A stretch of 64,000 nt of DNA, from contig NSJX01000012.1 of the NCBI GenBank assembly GCA_002286715.1, forward strand, positions 124,001-188,000, given 5' to 3'. The translations under genes and the position numbers were made by a program. This DNA is from Dentipellis sp. KUC8613. Lineage: Eukaryota > Basidiomycota > Agaricomycetes > Russulales > Hericiaceae. Of the stretch, positions 45,130 to 59,000 are shown one piece after another (within the stretch, counting starts at the first letter, position 1; every line of letters begins with the position of its first letter). The notes below the pieces were generated by a model, which was not told the DNA's origin, ran no database searches, and was given only the letters and a program-made list of their open reading frames with translations.

Positions 45130-48100
45130 ATGTCGAACCCCGAGGCGGCGTGCTACACCGTTGTCTTTGAGGACACCTCAGAGACGCCGTCTACGCAGGA
45201 TCTGCGCAATGCATTACAGAAGGGCTCGGACGAAGTCAAGCTTGACACGTTGCGGAAGATCATTGTGTCTACAATTAATGGGAACCCCCAAGTACGTGAA
45301 GTTATGGTCTTTATGCGTGTATTGGGACTGAAGGAACATTTGTGCATCATAGCCCACTCTTCTTATGCCCATCATCCAATACATAATGCCATCGCGGAAT
45401 AAGCAGCTCAAGAAGCTGCTGCACTTCTATTGGGAAGTGTGCCCCAAGTACGATGACAATGGGAAGCTGAAGCAGGAAATGATTCTCGTCGTGTGCGTAA
45501 TGAGACGTGTTGGATCCCTCGTAATGACTGACCTTTGCACAGAAATGCCATTCGTAACGACCTGGTAAGCGCACCCAGACTACGCTCGCACAGGACCCTC
45601 ATATCGCGCTTCTAGCAACACCCGAACGAATACATTCGCGGAGAGACGCTTCGTTTCCTTCAAAAGATCTCCAAAGATCAAGAACTGCTGGAACCATTGA
45701 TCCCCATATGCCGCTCCTGTCTCGAGCACCGACACTCCTACGTTCGCAAGAATGCCGTCTTCGCCATCTACACCATCTACCGCGAATACGAGCATTTGAT
45801 CCCGGACGCGCCTGAGCTTGTCCAGACCTTCCTCGCCGCCGAGTCCGACGCGACATGCAAGCGTAACGCGTTCGTGTTCCTCGCTAACTGCGCCATGCCG
45901 AAAGCGGTGGAGTACATCGTGCAGGTATATGACCAGATTGCGGGCTTTGACGAGTTGCTGCAAATGGCCATCATCGACGTCATTCGGCTGGATTGTAAGA
46001 CGGACTCGAACCACAGGGTGCGTAAATTGCTATTTGTGTACGACTCACGATCTATAACTGTGCAAACAGCCAAGATGGATTCGCTGCATCTTCGAGCTTT
46101 TAAACGCACCCTCGCACGCTGTGAAATACGAAGCCGCCACCACACTAACGAGCCTGACGCAAAATGCGGCTGCCGTGAAAGGTTCGCTCGTAGCCCCATG
46201 TCTCATGGCTTAGGCTTATATCTTCTTCAGCTGCTGCCTCCACCCTGATCGACCTCGTTGTCAAGGAGTCCGACAACAACGTCAAGCTCATTGTTCTTGA
46301 CCGACTTGATACCCTCAGGTCGAAACATGGGCGTGTCTTCGACAGTTTAATCATGGACGTCCTGCAGGTCCTCTCGAGGTAACTAGCTGACTCCTTTACG
46401 ATACTATGCTCTGCTGACATCGATAAAGTGCCGATATCGAAGTTCGCCGGAAAGCTATCGGTATCGCTCTCAACATGACGTCGAGCCGCAACGTTGAGGA
46501 CGTCGTCTTGTTCCTCAAGAAACAGCTTCAGAAGACGCAGGAGCAGGACTACGAGAAGGTGTGAAGGCTCTGTCTCAATTACATTCTTCCGGCTAATCCC
46601 CCGCGACCAGGCTCCTGAATACCGCCAGCTTCTCATCCAGTCCATCCATGTATGCGCGGTGAAATTCTCGGAAGTCGCGGCCAGCGTCGTCCACGCCCTG
46701 ATGGAGTTCCTCGGCGACTCGAACAACCCATCCGCATTGGATGTCGTCGCCTTCGTTCGGTACGTACAAAGCGGACACGACAGAATTGGAAACCTAGCTC
46801 ACGAAAGCGCAGTGAGGTCGTCGAGAAGTTCCCAGCCCTTCGCCCCTCCATCACCGAGCGCCTCATTCAAACCCTGCCCGAAATCAAATCCGGCAAGGTC
46901 TTCCGTGGCGTCCTCTGGATTCTCGGCGAGTACGTCGAGAACGCAAACGAGATCCTCGAGGCTTTCCAGGAGGTCCGGAAGGTCATCGGCGAGATCCCGA
47001 TCCTCGCGTCTGAGCAACGCTTGCTCGATGAGGCAAGTGGGGAAGATGAGGAGAAGAAGGAAGAAGAGATCAAGTCGGCGGTGCCTAGTGGCGGCAAGCC
47101 GAAGGTTCTCGCCGATGGAACGTATGCGACGGAGACGGCATACACCAGCACGTCGAATGCTCGCTTAGAGGCCGTCAAGGCTGCTGCGAAGCCACCATTG
47201 CGAAGTAAGTCATCGAGTTTCTTTGTCGTGATACGCTTCCGAACATGTGCCAGCTCTTCTTCTGGGTGGTGACTTCTTCACTGGCTCTGTCCTCGCATCG
47301 GCGTTGACGAAGCTTGTCCTGCGCTTCTCTGAGTTGTCCCAGGACAGCAGGAGATCGAACGCTCTCCAAGCCGAGGTATGGCCCTCCCCAACAATTTGAG
47401 AACTAGCGCGTTGACCGATCCCCGTAGGCCATGCTCATCATGACTTCTATCATCCGAGTTGGCCAGTCGAAATTCGTCACTGTGCCCATCGACGAGGATT
47501 CCAGCGAGCGCATTCTCAACTGCATCCAGACGCTGAGCGAACTCGAGGAGAAGCCCGTTGTCCACGAGGTCTTCCTCAAAGACACGAAGGCGGCGTACTC
47601 GAAGATGGTGGCAGCTCAAGAGGTAGTTTCTGTATCTTTCTTGTGACAGACGCGTCTGCTTACATTATCAATGCAGAAAAAGGCAGCCGAGAAGAGGGAA
47701 CTTGAAGCCACAAAGGAAAGCATCGTCCAGGTTGATGATGTTCTTTCCTTCAGGCAATTCTCCAAGAAGGCTGCCGACGATGTCATCGATGTAAGCCTTA
47801 TCTTCCAGCGCTTCTGAGCCCGACTGATGTTCGATCTAGTATGACGAGGACGTCGGGCGTGCAACTGGTGCTGGCGAAGTTCACGAAGACTTCATCTCCA
47901 ACTTGAGCCGTATCTCACAGCTGACTGGTTTGTGATGCTCTCATGCATGTTTTTAATTTCTCACCTTTGACTGTGTTAGGCTTCTCGGATCCCATCTACG
48001 CTGAGGCATATGTAAAAGTACACGGCTTCGATATCATGCTTGGTGAGTAACCGCATTTCCAGATTGTGACCCATTGACATAATCTTCACTGCTTGTAGAT

Positions 48101-48956
48101 GTCCTTCTTGTCAATCAAACTGCCGACACGCTGCAGAACCTCTGCCTCGACTTCGCGACTCTCGGTGACCTGAAACTTGTTGAGAGGCCTGCTGTGTACA
48201 CCATCGCTCCACACGGGTTCCAAAGCATCAAAGCGACGATCAAGGTTTCCTCGACGGAGACTGGTGTCATCTTTGGAAGCATTCTCTGGGAGGGTCCCAA
48301 CCTGTCTGAGCAGGCAGTGATCCTCAACGACATTCACATCGACATCATGGATTACATCAAACCTGCGTATTGCACTGAGGCTCAGGTGTGTCTCTTGTGT
48401 TGTTTCAAGATCCTCATCACCCCTTAACTCACTCTCGGCAACATCTGTTTAGTTTAGGAGCATGTGGACGGAATTCGAGTGGGAGAATAGGGTCAATGTG
48501 TCCACAACCATGTCGTGAGTGCCCTTGGCAAGGCGTGGGCCCGATATACCTCCCTGACGCTCTACAGTGACCCGCGTGATTACCTCAAGCATATCATGAA
48601 GTCGACAAACATGTCATGCCTGACACCAGAAGGAGCCATGTCGGGTGACTGCGACTTCTTGTCGGCCAACATGTATGCCCGAAGTCTATTCGGTAAGCGT
48701 CTTACGCTACGGTCACGGCCCCTATCTGTATTGATGCCGGCGTCCAGGCGAGGACGCACTTGCGAACTTGAGTATCGAGCGCACCGAGGCTGGAACCATC
48801 ACTGGCCATGTCCGTATCCGCAGTAAGACGCAAGGCATTGCGCTATCGCTTGGGGATCGCATCACGATGGGTGGGTAATGTTATACTCTCACACGTGTCC
48901 TGCGTCTGACACTGCCTACAGCCCAGAAGGATAACAAACTCGCCGTTCAACTATAG
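45130..48956 (+). CDS. SEC26: Coatomer subunit beta (COPI)
   Basis: Large adaptor-like subunit of the COPI coat, needed for retrograde Golgi-to-ER traffic. Start 45130 gives [20 protein letters not shown], and the first exons continue with [20 protein letters not shown] and [20 protein letters not shown]. The alpha-solenoid trunk is well preserved: [54 protein letters not shown], and [21 protein letters not shown] Lys/Glu-rich linker with [19 protein letters not shown] follows. The appendage reads [20 protein letters not shown] and [20 protein letters not shown]. The stop is at 48954-48956. More than fifteen introns of about 50 nt. It shares a 209-bp promoter region with the CstF-64-like gene. 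Confidence 0.94.
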
Positions 48957-50265
48957 TTGTACATACTGTTGTAGCTTTTTTCTGTTAATGGACCTTTTTC
49001 AAGCCTGGAACCGATCGATACTAGTTGAGTCTCCCGGAACCGAGCGCTTTGCCACTTCGACGCGTCAACGGATGCCGCCCCAACCCACTTGAATCCGTCA
49101 GCCTACGAAGTTGCAAATTATTTCGGCCAGTTGAACCCGAGTCAATCGAACGACTGGTGTGGGTGAGTCATTGGCGCGCTGTTCTTGGCTTAGCGAGAGG
49201 GCTTTCCGAGGCCGACTTTGAAACATTGATCACGTTGCTTTCGCAAAGTCGGCCCATCGACATGACTTCGATCCTAGCGGCGGTGCTGTCCACGTATACG
49301 CGTCTTTCAATTTACGGCAGCTACTGGCAAGTAAGTAGGACAGGGCTGGTACTGAATCGCAAAATCTTGGTGTTTGTCTTCGGGGTTTCCAACACGTTGG
49401 CTATGTTCAGCCACATTTCACGCCAGACAGGAGCTCCAGGCTCACTAAGCTCAGTCCTGACGTCGCCAAGAGTCGATGTTGCAGCCCTATATCCGTACGA
49501 TCTTCCGTTTACACATCACTAACACCGACTAACGACGCCGTGTCATGTTATCGAGTACCTCGAGTAGGTGGGGGAGCTACTTGAAGGCGCAGGATGGCGC
49601 CACTTCGATTTCATCATATCTGAAACTTAACCTCTTAAGTGTCTCATACGCGTATCATGGTAAACCCCAGCATGTATGAGTGCTTAGCGGTGCCGATATA
49701 CGTCTAGCGTTGTGTGCTGAACAACGCTTGTCGCCACCGGAAGTGCCGTGGATTCATTCGTTTCAGTTGATGGGATCTGTAATTGACTAGATCTCGATTT
49801 ACCCTCCGCACATATCGCGATCGGGCTCACGCGGGATTACACTGACAATCTCATCTTGTACACACTCAACTGCCTGGCAAAAATAGTTTGAAATTCCTCG
49901 GCCCTCGGTGGTTCTATCAGAGAGAGCTAGTAACAGCTCACGGCGCTGTGAACGAAGTGTAAGTAGTGGCCAACCCTGGCTTTTACCGTCTGCTGAGTCA
50001 GTCAGGGTAGCCAACCCCATGGGCTCGTCTGCGCGTTCCGTTACTCGGAAAAATTGTTGAGAACGTGTTCCTCTCATGTTTCCTGCAAAAAAATCGATGA
50101 TGCCTTACCAAGCACGCATCTTCGTATCCCTTATTCAGCACGTTTCGCGGAGACTATCATGTTGGCAAAGGGTATAAGTATCATGCTGCCCCTTGTGCCC
50201 TCGACGCTTGGCTCGTTCTCTTCCCCCGGCTCCAGGGTCATTCGCTGTCTCCCTTCCTTCCCAGG
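48957..50265. other. 1.3-kb gap: beta-COP 3' flank and ABC transporter promoter
   Basis: The largest gap of the window. Open frames at 49025-49522 and 49799-50077 lack conserved-looking sequence and I do not support them. The last 100 bases hold a TATA box and a pyrimidine-rich tract up to the ATG, perhaps with a 5' UTR intron acceptor (TTCCCAG at about 50258-50264). Confidence 0.5.
50173..50178 (+). promoter_or_regulatory. TATA box of the ABC transporter gene
   Basis: TATAAG lies about 90 bases before the ATG at 50266, a reasonable distance for a fungal promoter. The long upstream gap is consistent with a regulated promoter of a drug-efflux gene. Confidence 0.45.
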
Positions 50266-53200
50266 ATGAGTGCGACACCAGCCGACACTGTGACCCTGAA
50301 CGAGGCCTCGTTTGTGGCCGAGGAGCAGCACCATGTCGATATCGTAGAAGCCGAGGAGCAGTTCAATACATTGTCACGCCAGTTCTCGCAAATCTCTGAG
50401 AAGGCACACAAAGGATTCTCTGAGGATGTCAAGGTTCGCGACGCGGACGTTGCCGAGAAGGGCTCTGCCGACGAGGACGAACCCTTCGACTTGAGGGAGT
50501 ACCTTTCTTCTTCAAATGACGCTCATCAAGCAGCTGGCATCAAGCACAAGCATGTCGGTGTCATCTGGGAAGACCTCGAGGTCGAGGTCAATGGCGGTAG
50601 CGGCTACAAAGTGAGTACAATACCTATCTTGGATGCGTCGCGGGTCTAATGGTATGGGGATTACCTGTTAGGTGTTTATCCGTACATTCGACAGTACGTT
50701 TCCCCGCAGTTTCCTTCGCTTCGTTGGCTAAATTCTGAGTGCAGTCGCAATTATGCAAAGCTGGCTGACCATTATCATGTGGTTTTGGAGCTTCATCGCA
50801 AAGTTGCTCCCCAAAAAGAAAGGTGATACTTCTGTAATTCTGCATAAGTACGTTGTATGCACTTCGTATTAGTGCGTCTTCGACTGACCAGTGCCTGCAG
50901 ATCATCTGGCGTCCTTAAGCCTGGTGAGATGTGCCTCGTCCTCGGTTGCCCCGGCTCTGGTTGCACTACCTTCCTCAAGGCGATTGCGAACCAACGCGAC
51001 GACTACGCAGCGGTCAACGGGAACGTAGAGTATGCTGGTATCGACGCTAAGGAAATGGCCAGGACGTACAAAGGCGAGGTAGTATACAACCCCGAAGGTA
51101 TGTGTCCTCCGTGCGCCGTCGTCACACGCTTCGGTCTCATTTGCTATCAGATGATATCCATATTGCCACCCTGACCGTGGCACAAACTCTTGGCTTTGCA
51201 CTCTCTACGAAGACTCCTGGCCCATTGGGTCGGGTCCCAGGCGTTACTCGCAAGCAATTCAACGAGCAGGTGCAGGACATGCTTCTGAAGATGCTGAACA
51301 TTTCACACACGTCCCAGACCCTCGTCGGTGATGCTTTTGTTCGTGGCGTCTCCGGAGGCGAGCGCAAGCGTGTCAGTATCGCGGAGATGATGGCCACCCG
51401 TGCGCGCGTTCAGTGCTGGGACAACTCTACGAGAGGTCTCGACGCCTCTACTGCGCTCGACTACGTTCGCAGTCTGCGGGTAATGACGGACGTCCTCGGC
51501 CAGACGACTTTTGTCACACTGTGAGTTGGTTTTGCTATCTTTGTATCACCGCTCTCTCATGACGTCCTTCTGCTAGTTACCAAGCCGGAGAAGGTATCTA
51601 CAAGCTTTTCGATAAGGTGCTCATACTCGACGAAGGCCGTCAGGTCTACTACGGCCCTGCTTCTGAGGCTCGTGCCTATTTCGAAGGCCTCGGCTACAGG
51701 TCCTTGCCCCGCCAAAGCACCGCGGATTACCTCACTGGCTGCACCGACGCGAATGAACGCCAGTTCGCCCCCGGTCGTTCCGCCGCGGATGTCCCCTCCA
51801 CTCCTTCGGCTCTCGAGCAGGCGTTCGATAACTCGGTTCTTGCACGTGATATGCAGGATTCGCTCCTCAAGTACAAGGGTCACATGGAAGTCGAGAAGGC
51901 GGATCAGGAAGCCTTCAAGCAGGCCGTCCTCGCGGACAAGAAAAAGGGTGTCTCGAAGCGCAGTCCGTACACGCTGGGCTATACTGGTCAGGTCTGGGCT
52001 TTGGCGAAGAGGCAGTTCCAGATGAGGTTGCAAGATCGTTTCCAGCTTACTACTAGCTTTGCACTCTCGACGGTGAGTATTCGAGGGCACGGCCGGTCCG
52101 AGGATTTGCTCTGACGTCCTCGGCTTAGATTCTCGCCATAGTCCTCGGCGCGGCATACTTCGACCAGCCTCCGACAGCCAATGGTGCCTTCACTCGTGGA
52201 AGTGTCATCTTCGTCGCTATGTTGGTTTCATGTCTCGATGCCTTCGGCGAGGTATGCTCTCGCCCGACAGTCCGCATATAGATGCTTTTCTGACTTCGAA
52301 ATAGCTTGCCACCCAACTCTCTAGCCGATCCATCCTTCAAAAGCAGACCAGCTATAGTCTCTACCGCCCATCTGCTGTGGCCCTCGGAAACACCTTGGCC
52401 GATCTGCCCTTCTCCGCCGTTCGCTTGTTCCTCTATGATGTCATCGTGTATTTCATGGCGCATCTGTATCGAAACGGTGGTGGTTTCTGGACGTTCCACT
52501 TGTTCAACTACTTGGCCTTCATCGCGATGCAGGGCTTCTTCAGGAGTTTCGGCCTTTTGGTCAGTCTTCCTTCGCGAACTGATCATGTCGGTTTAATATC
52601 TGACTCGAAATTTCAGTGCTCGAACTACGATGCGGCCTTCCGTCTGTCTTCGTTCTTCATTCCCAATTTGATCTTGTACACTGGCTACATGATTCCCGTG
52701 AACGAGATGAAGCGCTGGTTGTTCTGGATCGTAAGTTGTGCCTTATTTATGCAAACTCAGTCGCTCACGAATTGTCTAGTACTATCTCAACCCCATGCAA
52801 TATGGTATGCTTGATTATTTCTTTTTGTTCCTTTTCATAAGCTAACCCGTACTACGCAATGTCAGCTTGGGCCGGGCTTATGGAGAATGAATTCGGTCGT
52901 CTTTCGGTAAGCAGTGCGCTGTATCTTACCGAGCCTAGCGCTCACAGATCTCTAGTTCACTTGCGACGGTACCTACGTCGTTCCTCGTAACGGCCCCGGT
53001 GTTGACAAATATCCGTGCGTCCCGTGTGTCGTGATCGTCCGGTCGGAGACTGATACAAAGATGCCGCAGGAATGAGCTTGGGCCTAACCAAGTCTGTACA
53101 CTATTCGGTTCGAGCTCGGGCACGAACATCGTCCCTGGTCGCGACTACATCTTCAGCGGGTTCGACCTGAGCATCGATGATATCTGGCGTCGCAATTTCC

Positions 53201-55713
53201 TGGTGCTCCTGGGATGGATCCTCTTTTTCCAATTGGCGCAGGTCATCATCATGGACTACTTCCCAGTAAGTTCACTTGCCTCAATACTCGTCAGAGTCTT
53301 GGCTCATGCATGCATAACAGGCAAAAGCCGAAGGCTCAACCTTCCGTATCTTCGCGAAGGAGACCGCGGAGTTGAAGAAGCTCAACGAGGCGCTCCGTGA
53401 GAGGCAACTTCGCAAAGCCGAGGCACTTCAGTCCGAAAAGGTGGCCGAACTCGAAACCAAGCGCGAACGAGACATGTGCGTTTCCTGTAAACCGCCATTA
53501 TCTAGCCGATTTTAATGTCTTTCTATATTTTAGTTCTCAATTCGCTGACCGCCGGACATTCACCTGGGAGCACTTGGACTACCATGTACCTGTTCCCGGC
53601 GGCACACGTCAGCTCCTGACAGACGTCTTCGGATACGTGAAGCCCGGAACGCTGACCGCTCTTATGGGTGCCTCCGGTGCAGGGAAGACCACTTGTCTCG
53701 ATGTTTTGGCCCAGAGGAAGAACATTGGTGTCATCTCTGGCGACGTTCTTGTGGATGGCCGACCCCTCGGATCTGACTTCGCTCGTGGCACCGCTTACGC
53801 CGAACAGATGGACGTCCACGAAGGAACCGCGACTATCCGCGAAGCTATGCGATTTTCGGCGTACCTGCGTCAGCCAGCTGAGGTCACCAAGGCGGAGAAA
53901 GACGCGTACGTCGAGGAGATGATTGAGCTGCTCGAGCTCCAGGACTTGGCAGACGCCATCGTAGACAGCCTTGGCGTCGAAGCTCGCAAGCGCCTCACTA
54001 TCGGTGTCGAGTTGGCTAGCAAACCCGAGTTGCTGTTGTTCTTGGACGAACCTACCTCTGGCTTAGACGCTCAGAGTGCCTGGAATCTTGTTCGTTTCCT
54101 CAGAAAGCTCGCGGACCAGGGTCAAGCCATCCTTTGCACTATCCACCAGCCTTCTTCTCTGCTTTTCGAGAGTTTCGACCGTTTGTTACTGTTGGAACGG
54201 GGCGGTCACACCGTCTACTTCGGCGACATCGGTGAGGATTCCAATGTTCTGCGAGGCTATTTCGCTCGTCATGGCGCCCTGTGCCCTCCCGATGTCAACC
54301 CTGCAGAGTATATGCTTGACGCCATCGGTGCTGGCATTGCCCCTCGTGTTGGTGACCGTGACTGGAAGGACGTCTGGCGAGATTCCCCCGAATTCCAGGC
54401 TGTCCTCGCCGACATCAATGCTATCAAGCAAAGAGCTTTGGCGCGCCCCAATCAAGAGGCTCAGAAGAATCAGACCTGTGCGTACTATCATTTTCAAGAA
54501 GAGGCCTTTTTCTAACTGCAGGATGCTTGTAGATGCGACAAACTTCCTTACGCAGTTGGCAGTCGTGACGAACCGCAATTTTGTTGCTCTCTGGCGGTCC
54601 CCGGATTACGTCTTCACCCGCCTTTTCGTCCACCTGTTCATTTCGCTATTCGTCTCCCTGCCATTCTTGCAGCTTGGGAATAGCCAGCGTGATCTCCAAT
54701 ACCGGACGTTCTCCATGTAAGCCTTTTTAATGGTCCAGCTGTGATTTGTGCTAACTGCCCCTCACCAGTTTCTGGGTGACCGTCCTCCCGGCTGTTCTTA
54801 TGAACCAGGTCGAGCCCAAGTTCATCGAGAATAGGCGCATCTTCATCCGAGGTACTGTCTATCTTGTTTGTCGAGGCTTTTGATCTAATATACTCTGCAG
54901 AATCTTCGAGCAGAATCTATTCCCCTGAAGTATTCGCCATTGCGCAGCTTCTCGGAGAGTTGCCGTACTCGACCCTTTGCGCTATTGTTTATTGGGTTCT
55001 GATGGTAAGCGCGATGACTTCAAGCTTGTCAATGTCTATGACGCTGATGCCTCATCTTTTCTTAGGTCTACCCTCAAGGATTTGGCAAGGGCGCTACTGG
55101 TACCAATGGCACGGGCTTCCAACTGCTTGCGATCCTTTTCATCGAGATGTTCAGTGTTACCCTGGGTCAGCTCATTGCGGCTCTTACTCCCTCGGTTCAA
55201 GTCTCCATCCTGTTCAACCCCTTCATGATGGTCATGCTCACCACGTTCTGCGGTGTCACTATCCCGTACCCCAACCTGGCCCATTTCTGGAAGTCGTGGT
55301 TGTACCAGCTCGATCCCTTCACGCGTCTCATGAGTACAATGCTTTCCACGGAACTCCACGGCCTCACCATCCACTGCAAGCCTGAGGAATTCGCCGTCTT
55401 CGACCCGCCTTCGGGTCAGACTTGCCAGGCGTGGGCTGGAGAGTTCGTCACATCATTCGGAGGATACCTGGATAATGCAAATGATACCCAGGCTTGCCGG
55501 TACTGCCAGTATGCGTCGGGAGACGAATACTTCTTGCCGCTGAACATCCGTTTCGACAATCGGGTGCGAGATGTGTTCATCATTTTCTGCTTCTTTGGTA
55601 TGTTTTTAAGCCGACCATATCGAGTAGGCCTTCTCTGATCCCGTTGCTTCACAGTTTTCAATTTCATCGTTACCATTGTCGCGTCTCGGTTCCTTCGATA
55701 TGCCAAGCGATGA
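50266..55713 (+). CDS. PDR-type (ABC-G) full-size multidrug transporter
   Basis: Plasma-membrane pleiotropic drug resistance transporter with inverted topology (NBD-TMD)x2, about 1,440 residues, many short introns. Start 50266 is [23 protein letters not shown]1: a Walker A variant [16 protein letters not shown] (Cys for the Lys), the signature VSGGERKR and Walker [14 protein letters not shown], the usual degenerate PDR pattern. TMD1 is near [18 protein letters not shown] and later helices. NBD2: canonical Walker [16 protein letters not shown], a degenerate signature [16 protein letters not shown] and Walker [20 protein letters not shown]2 ends with FLRYAKR. Asymmetric sites of this type are normal in Pdr5-like pumps. 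Substrates are likely hydrophobic compounds; no cluster context is visible. Confidence 0.94.
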
Positions 55714-56039
55714 ACAGTGCAAGATCTTGTTCACGAGATTCAACGACTATTGCATCCACGACCACCCTGTAGCCACATACATTTTTATGATTGATATCTG
55801 CAAGATTTAGAGCACGCATTTACTACACATAGACACATCTGGGCTAGGAGCATCTCGAACGAGTTCATAGCTAAAGGATCTATACTCACGGGGATGAAAT
55901 GATTTTCTTTACGCAACTAGTTACTTATCTGCATTCCATAATATGATGTCCTTTGTTTCATTCACTTCGTACTGCGCTAGAGTCGCTAAGAAAGAGTGAG
56001 AAGGGTACGAGTGCAACTCCTTGTCAGATGTCTACAGTA
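55714..56039. other. Convergent gap between ABC transporter and Zip2-like gene
   Basis: 326 bases, both terminators. No supported ORF. Confidence 0.5.
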
Positions 56040-59000
56040 TCATTCTATAGGTGACGACGAAAGAGTTTGGATTCTACTCGCGATATAGTGGTTTAGATGG
56101 ACCTTTCCGTGAATCTTCAGTATGACCTCAAGCATCAGAGTGATGCAGTACTCACCATTCGTTCATGACCAATCAGTGGAGCCAGCCCAAGCCGTTCATC
56201 AGGAGACATGTCGAGAAAGCCATCGAGAGATACTTGAGATAGGATGGCGGCGGCTGCGAAGGCATTCATCCCAGGAGCGCATCCTAGGTTATGCTCATCC
56301 TGGAAACGACGAGAAATGAGAAAAGTTACAGGCATGGCGACGGCCCGAAGAACCGATGTACCTCCTGCTCTTCGTCAGTAAGCCAGAGACGCTCGTCCCA
56401 TACCATCAATTGTGACCTTTTCTCTGCTTCGTCTCCAATTAATCTCGTGAACATAGCAGTTTCATTTACAGAATCCGAGAAAGCGAACTGGATTGTGGAC
56501 GTCGGGCATTTTCTGTCAAAAGCCTCCGCGATGCCCAAGTCTCTCCGTAGCTTCTTGATAGATCTGAGCACAGGTGCCGAGAATGCATAGGGAGCCAAAC
56601 GTGTCACGTTACTGAACCGCTGAGACTCTGAGGCCGGATACGTCTCGAAGATCACGTAGACACTAGCATAGCGCCAAGATAGTTCGCCCAAGAGTGACAA
56701 GAGAGCCTCGCACTGAGAAGGAAGAGACAGCAGAGAGAAGTACAGCACGGTGGTGTCCGGGTCCAGGATTAGATCAGCGCCATCCAGAGTTTCGCGTTCC
56801 ACAACTTCGATGCAGTATCGATCTGAGTTCAGGTGCCGGACTAGAGCAGACTTTTGGATCAAAGAAACAGACGCAAGGAAACGGTGCATAGTTGTCGGCT
56901 GCGAGGATGCCTGTGGAAGAATCAAGGTGTTCTTGTCAAGAACTTCTGGCGGGATACCGCGAGCAGGCTGCTCCTGTTGCTGGATGGGCGGCGGAGTCGG
57001 CAGCGGGTCCGACGAAGACATTGGAGGCGCCTGTATTGGGCCTTGTTTTGCTCGCAATGCCATGAATTCGGTCAAAGCGTCTTCTGCCCGCCATACAGTA
57101 GTCTCCTTCGCGCCACCAGCTGCGACGGGAACAGAGTCCCGTAGTGATGAGGTATCACTGTAGTTGGGAATGGAACTCGGTGGCAAGTTCGAAGACGCAG
57201 AGTCATCTAGCCCCGGCTTCGTAGGGACATATGCTTCTACCACCGGCACAGGCTCCAAAATGGCAGTGAGATAAGGTTCGACTGAGTCCAAAGGTAATGG
57301 GCTGAAAGTATCAAGATATGAATTTTCGAGGAGTTGGTCGTCAGTTCTCGAGCCACTTTCGAGAGTTTCCGTGTCTGGGCGCTCAGCAAAGCCTGGCATC
57401 AAAGTCATCGTGCGTCCAGCTGGATTATCCGTCAGATAGGTCGTAATTGTTTCCGCCAAAGCGATCCCAGAGTCGTTGACGGCGCCAAGTTGCATGTCTT
57501 CATAGTAGCTGTCCATAGTATCGGAAGCGCAGTATTCGTAAGTCAGATATTGGTCGGCTTCGGGATACCCTAGGTTTTGGCGCTTTGAGGGAATGTGGTC
57601 TTCTGGCTCGGGAAAACGGCTAGCAGAATCTTCGGCGACATCATCGGACTCTGTGGCTGGATCGAAGCCCTGCAGTCTAGCGTTTCGATGCCGTTCCTCT
57701 CTCGTCAAGATGTGCGGCATATCAAGCAGCTCGCGCAAAGGAACCTCAGGGCGATTAGCGGTCGGAGACTTGGTCATGGCGCGCAGGAGGCGTTGCTCGT
57801 CGATACAGACGTCGTCAGGATCCTGGGCGAAAAACACTGAGATGACATCCCTGACATCCACGCTGCATTCATCTTGCAGCGAGGTCACTTGGGCTATTTC
57901 CTCGTGTGAGGGGACTTTATTTTCGAATTTGACGGGCCTGTGACGAGATGGTCAAGCATAACCGATGCGGGAGACTTGGCAACAGACCTCCAAGACAGTT
58001 CCATGTTCAAGGCCTTTGTACCTTTGACTTTACCCATGAAACCAAACCGACGAGGGACGGGAGTTTGCTCTCCGTCCTGAGTCTTTGAATGAGACGATAT
58101 AAGGTCCGCAAGCTGCGTGGGCATGAAAGAATCGCCATGATCGTTCGGCGATGGGAGCTGAGGCACTGCATATAGATGTAAGAAAGGGTGCATTTTACAC
58201 AAAAGAGTCGCGCACCCTCCATGAACCCTCTTTCTACACCATCAAACTGCTCGCGTGCAATTATGTCAGTGACATCTTCGTTGATCACAGGCAGCAGCAG
58301 CGCCGCATTCAAGTACGAGTCGTCGTCACTCTCCTCAAGTGCCGGTTCCGAGGGAGCAGAACCTCGATCAGCTCCAGCAATTGTCGTCGGAGGCTGCCCC
58401 AAGATCGACAAATTGATATTTGTAGGTGAAGATCTGGGCGTGGTGACGATTTGTGGTTCGTTGTGGACACCTATAGTCGTCGTTATGAACTTGTGAATGC
58501 TGGATTGAATCCGTCACTAATCAATGACATTACTGCAAGGCCAGAGAGTCCTTGCCTTTGTCCTTCTCCAATCTGTCTCGGCTTCTTACGGACACCTCCA
58601 ATGCTCGTACTTTGCGGCATCTGCATAACTTCTGTGTTCCTGACATTAGTCATTGCCACGTTGATATGAGGACGCCCGACCCATTTTCTCTTTCATCAGT
58701 TGATCAACACGCATGTACTTGGGCTCAGGTGACTCCAAGAGTAGCTCGTCCAGTTCGCTGGTACTGTCAGCTAGCGACGGCGTTCTGGGGGAAGAAGGCA
58801 TCTCGTAAGCATCTGCGGGTGCGCAACGCATTCAGAGGGTATTTCGGAAGATAGACAGGAACGACGAACGCCATCCGTTAACCACAATCGTGTGTTCATT
58901 CTCTAAATCGCCCTCATCATCGTCGGAGACTTCAACGGCAGGCGGTTGGAAAATAGACAGAAGTCCAGGCTGCTCATGTGCACTTTTTGAGCTATTGCTT

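Noticed and set aside
49025..49522. Open frame of 165 codons on the plus strand
   Set aside because: No recognisable domain, unusual composition and no splice partners; likely chance in the gap between beta-COP and the ABC transporter.
50938..51380. Degenerate Walker A in ABC transporter NBD1 as a novelty
   Set aside because: Cys in place of the Walker A Lys in NBD1 and a degenerate NBD2 signature are normal features of the PDR family.
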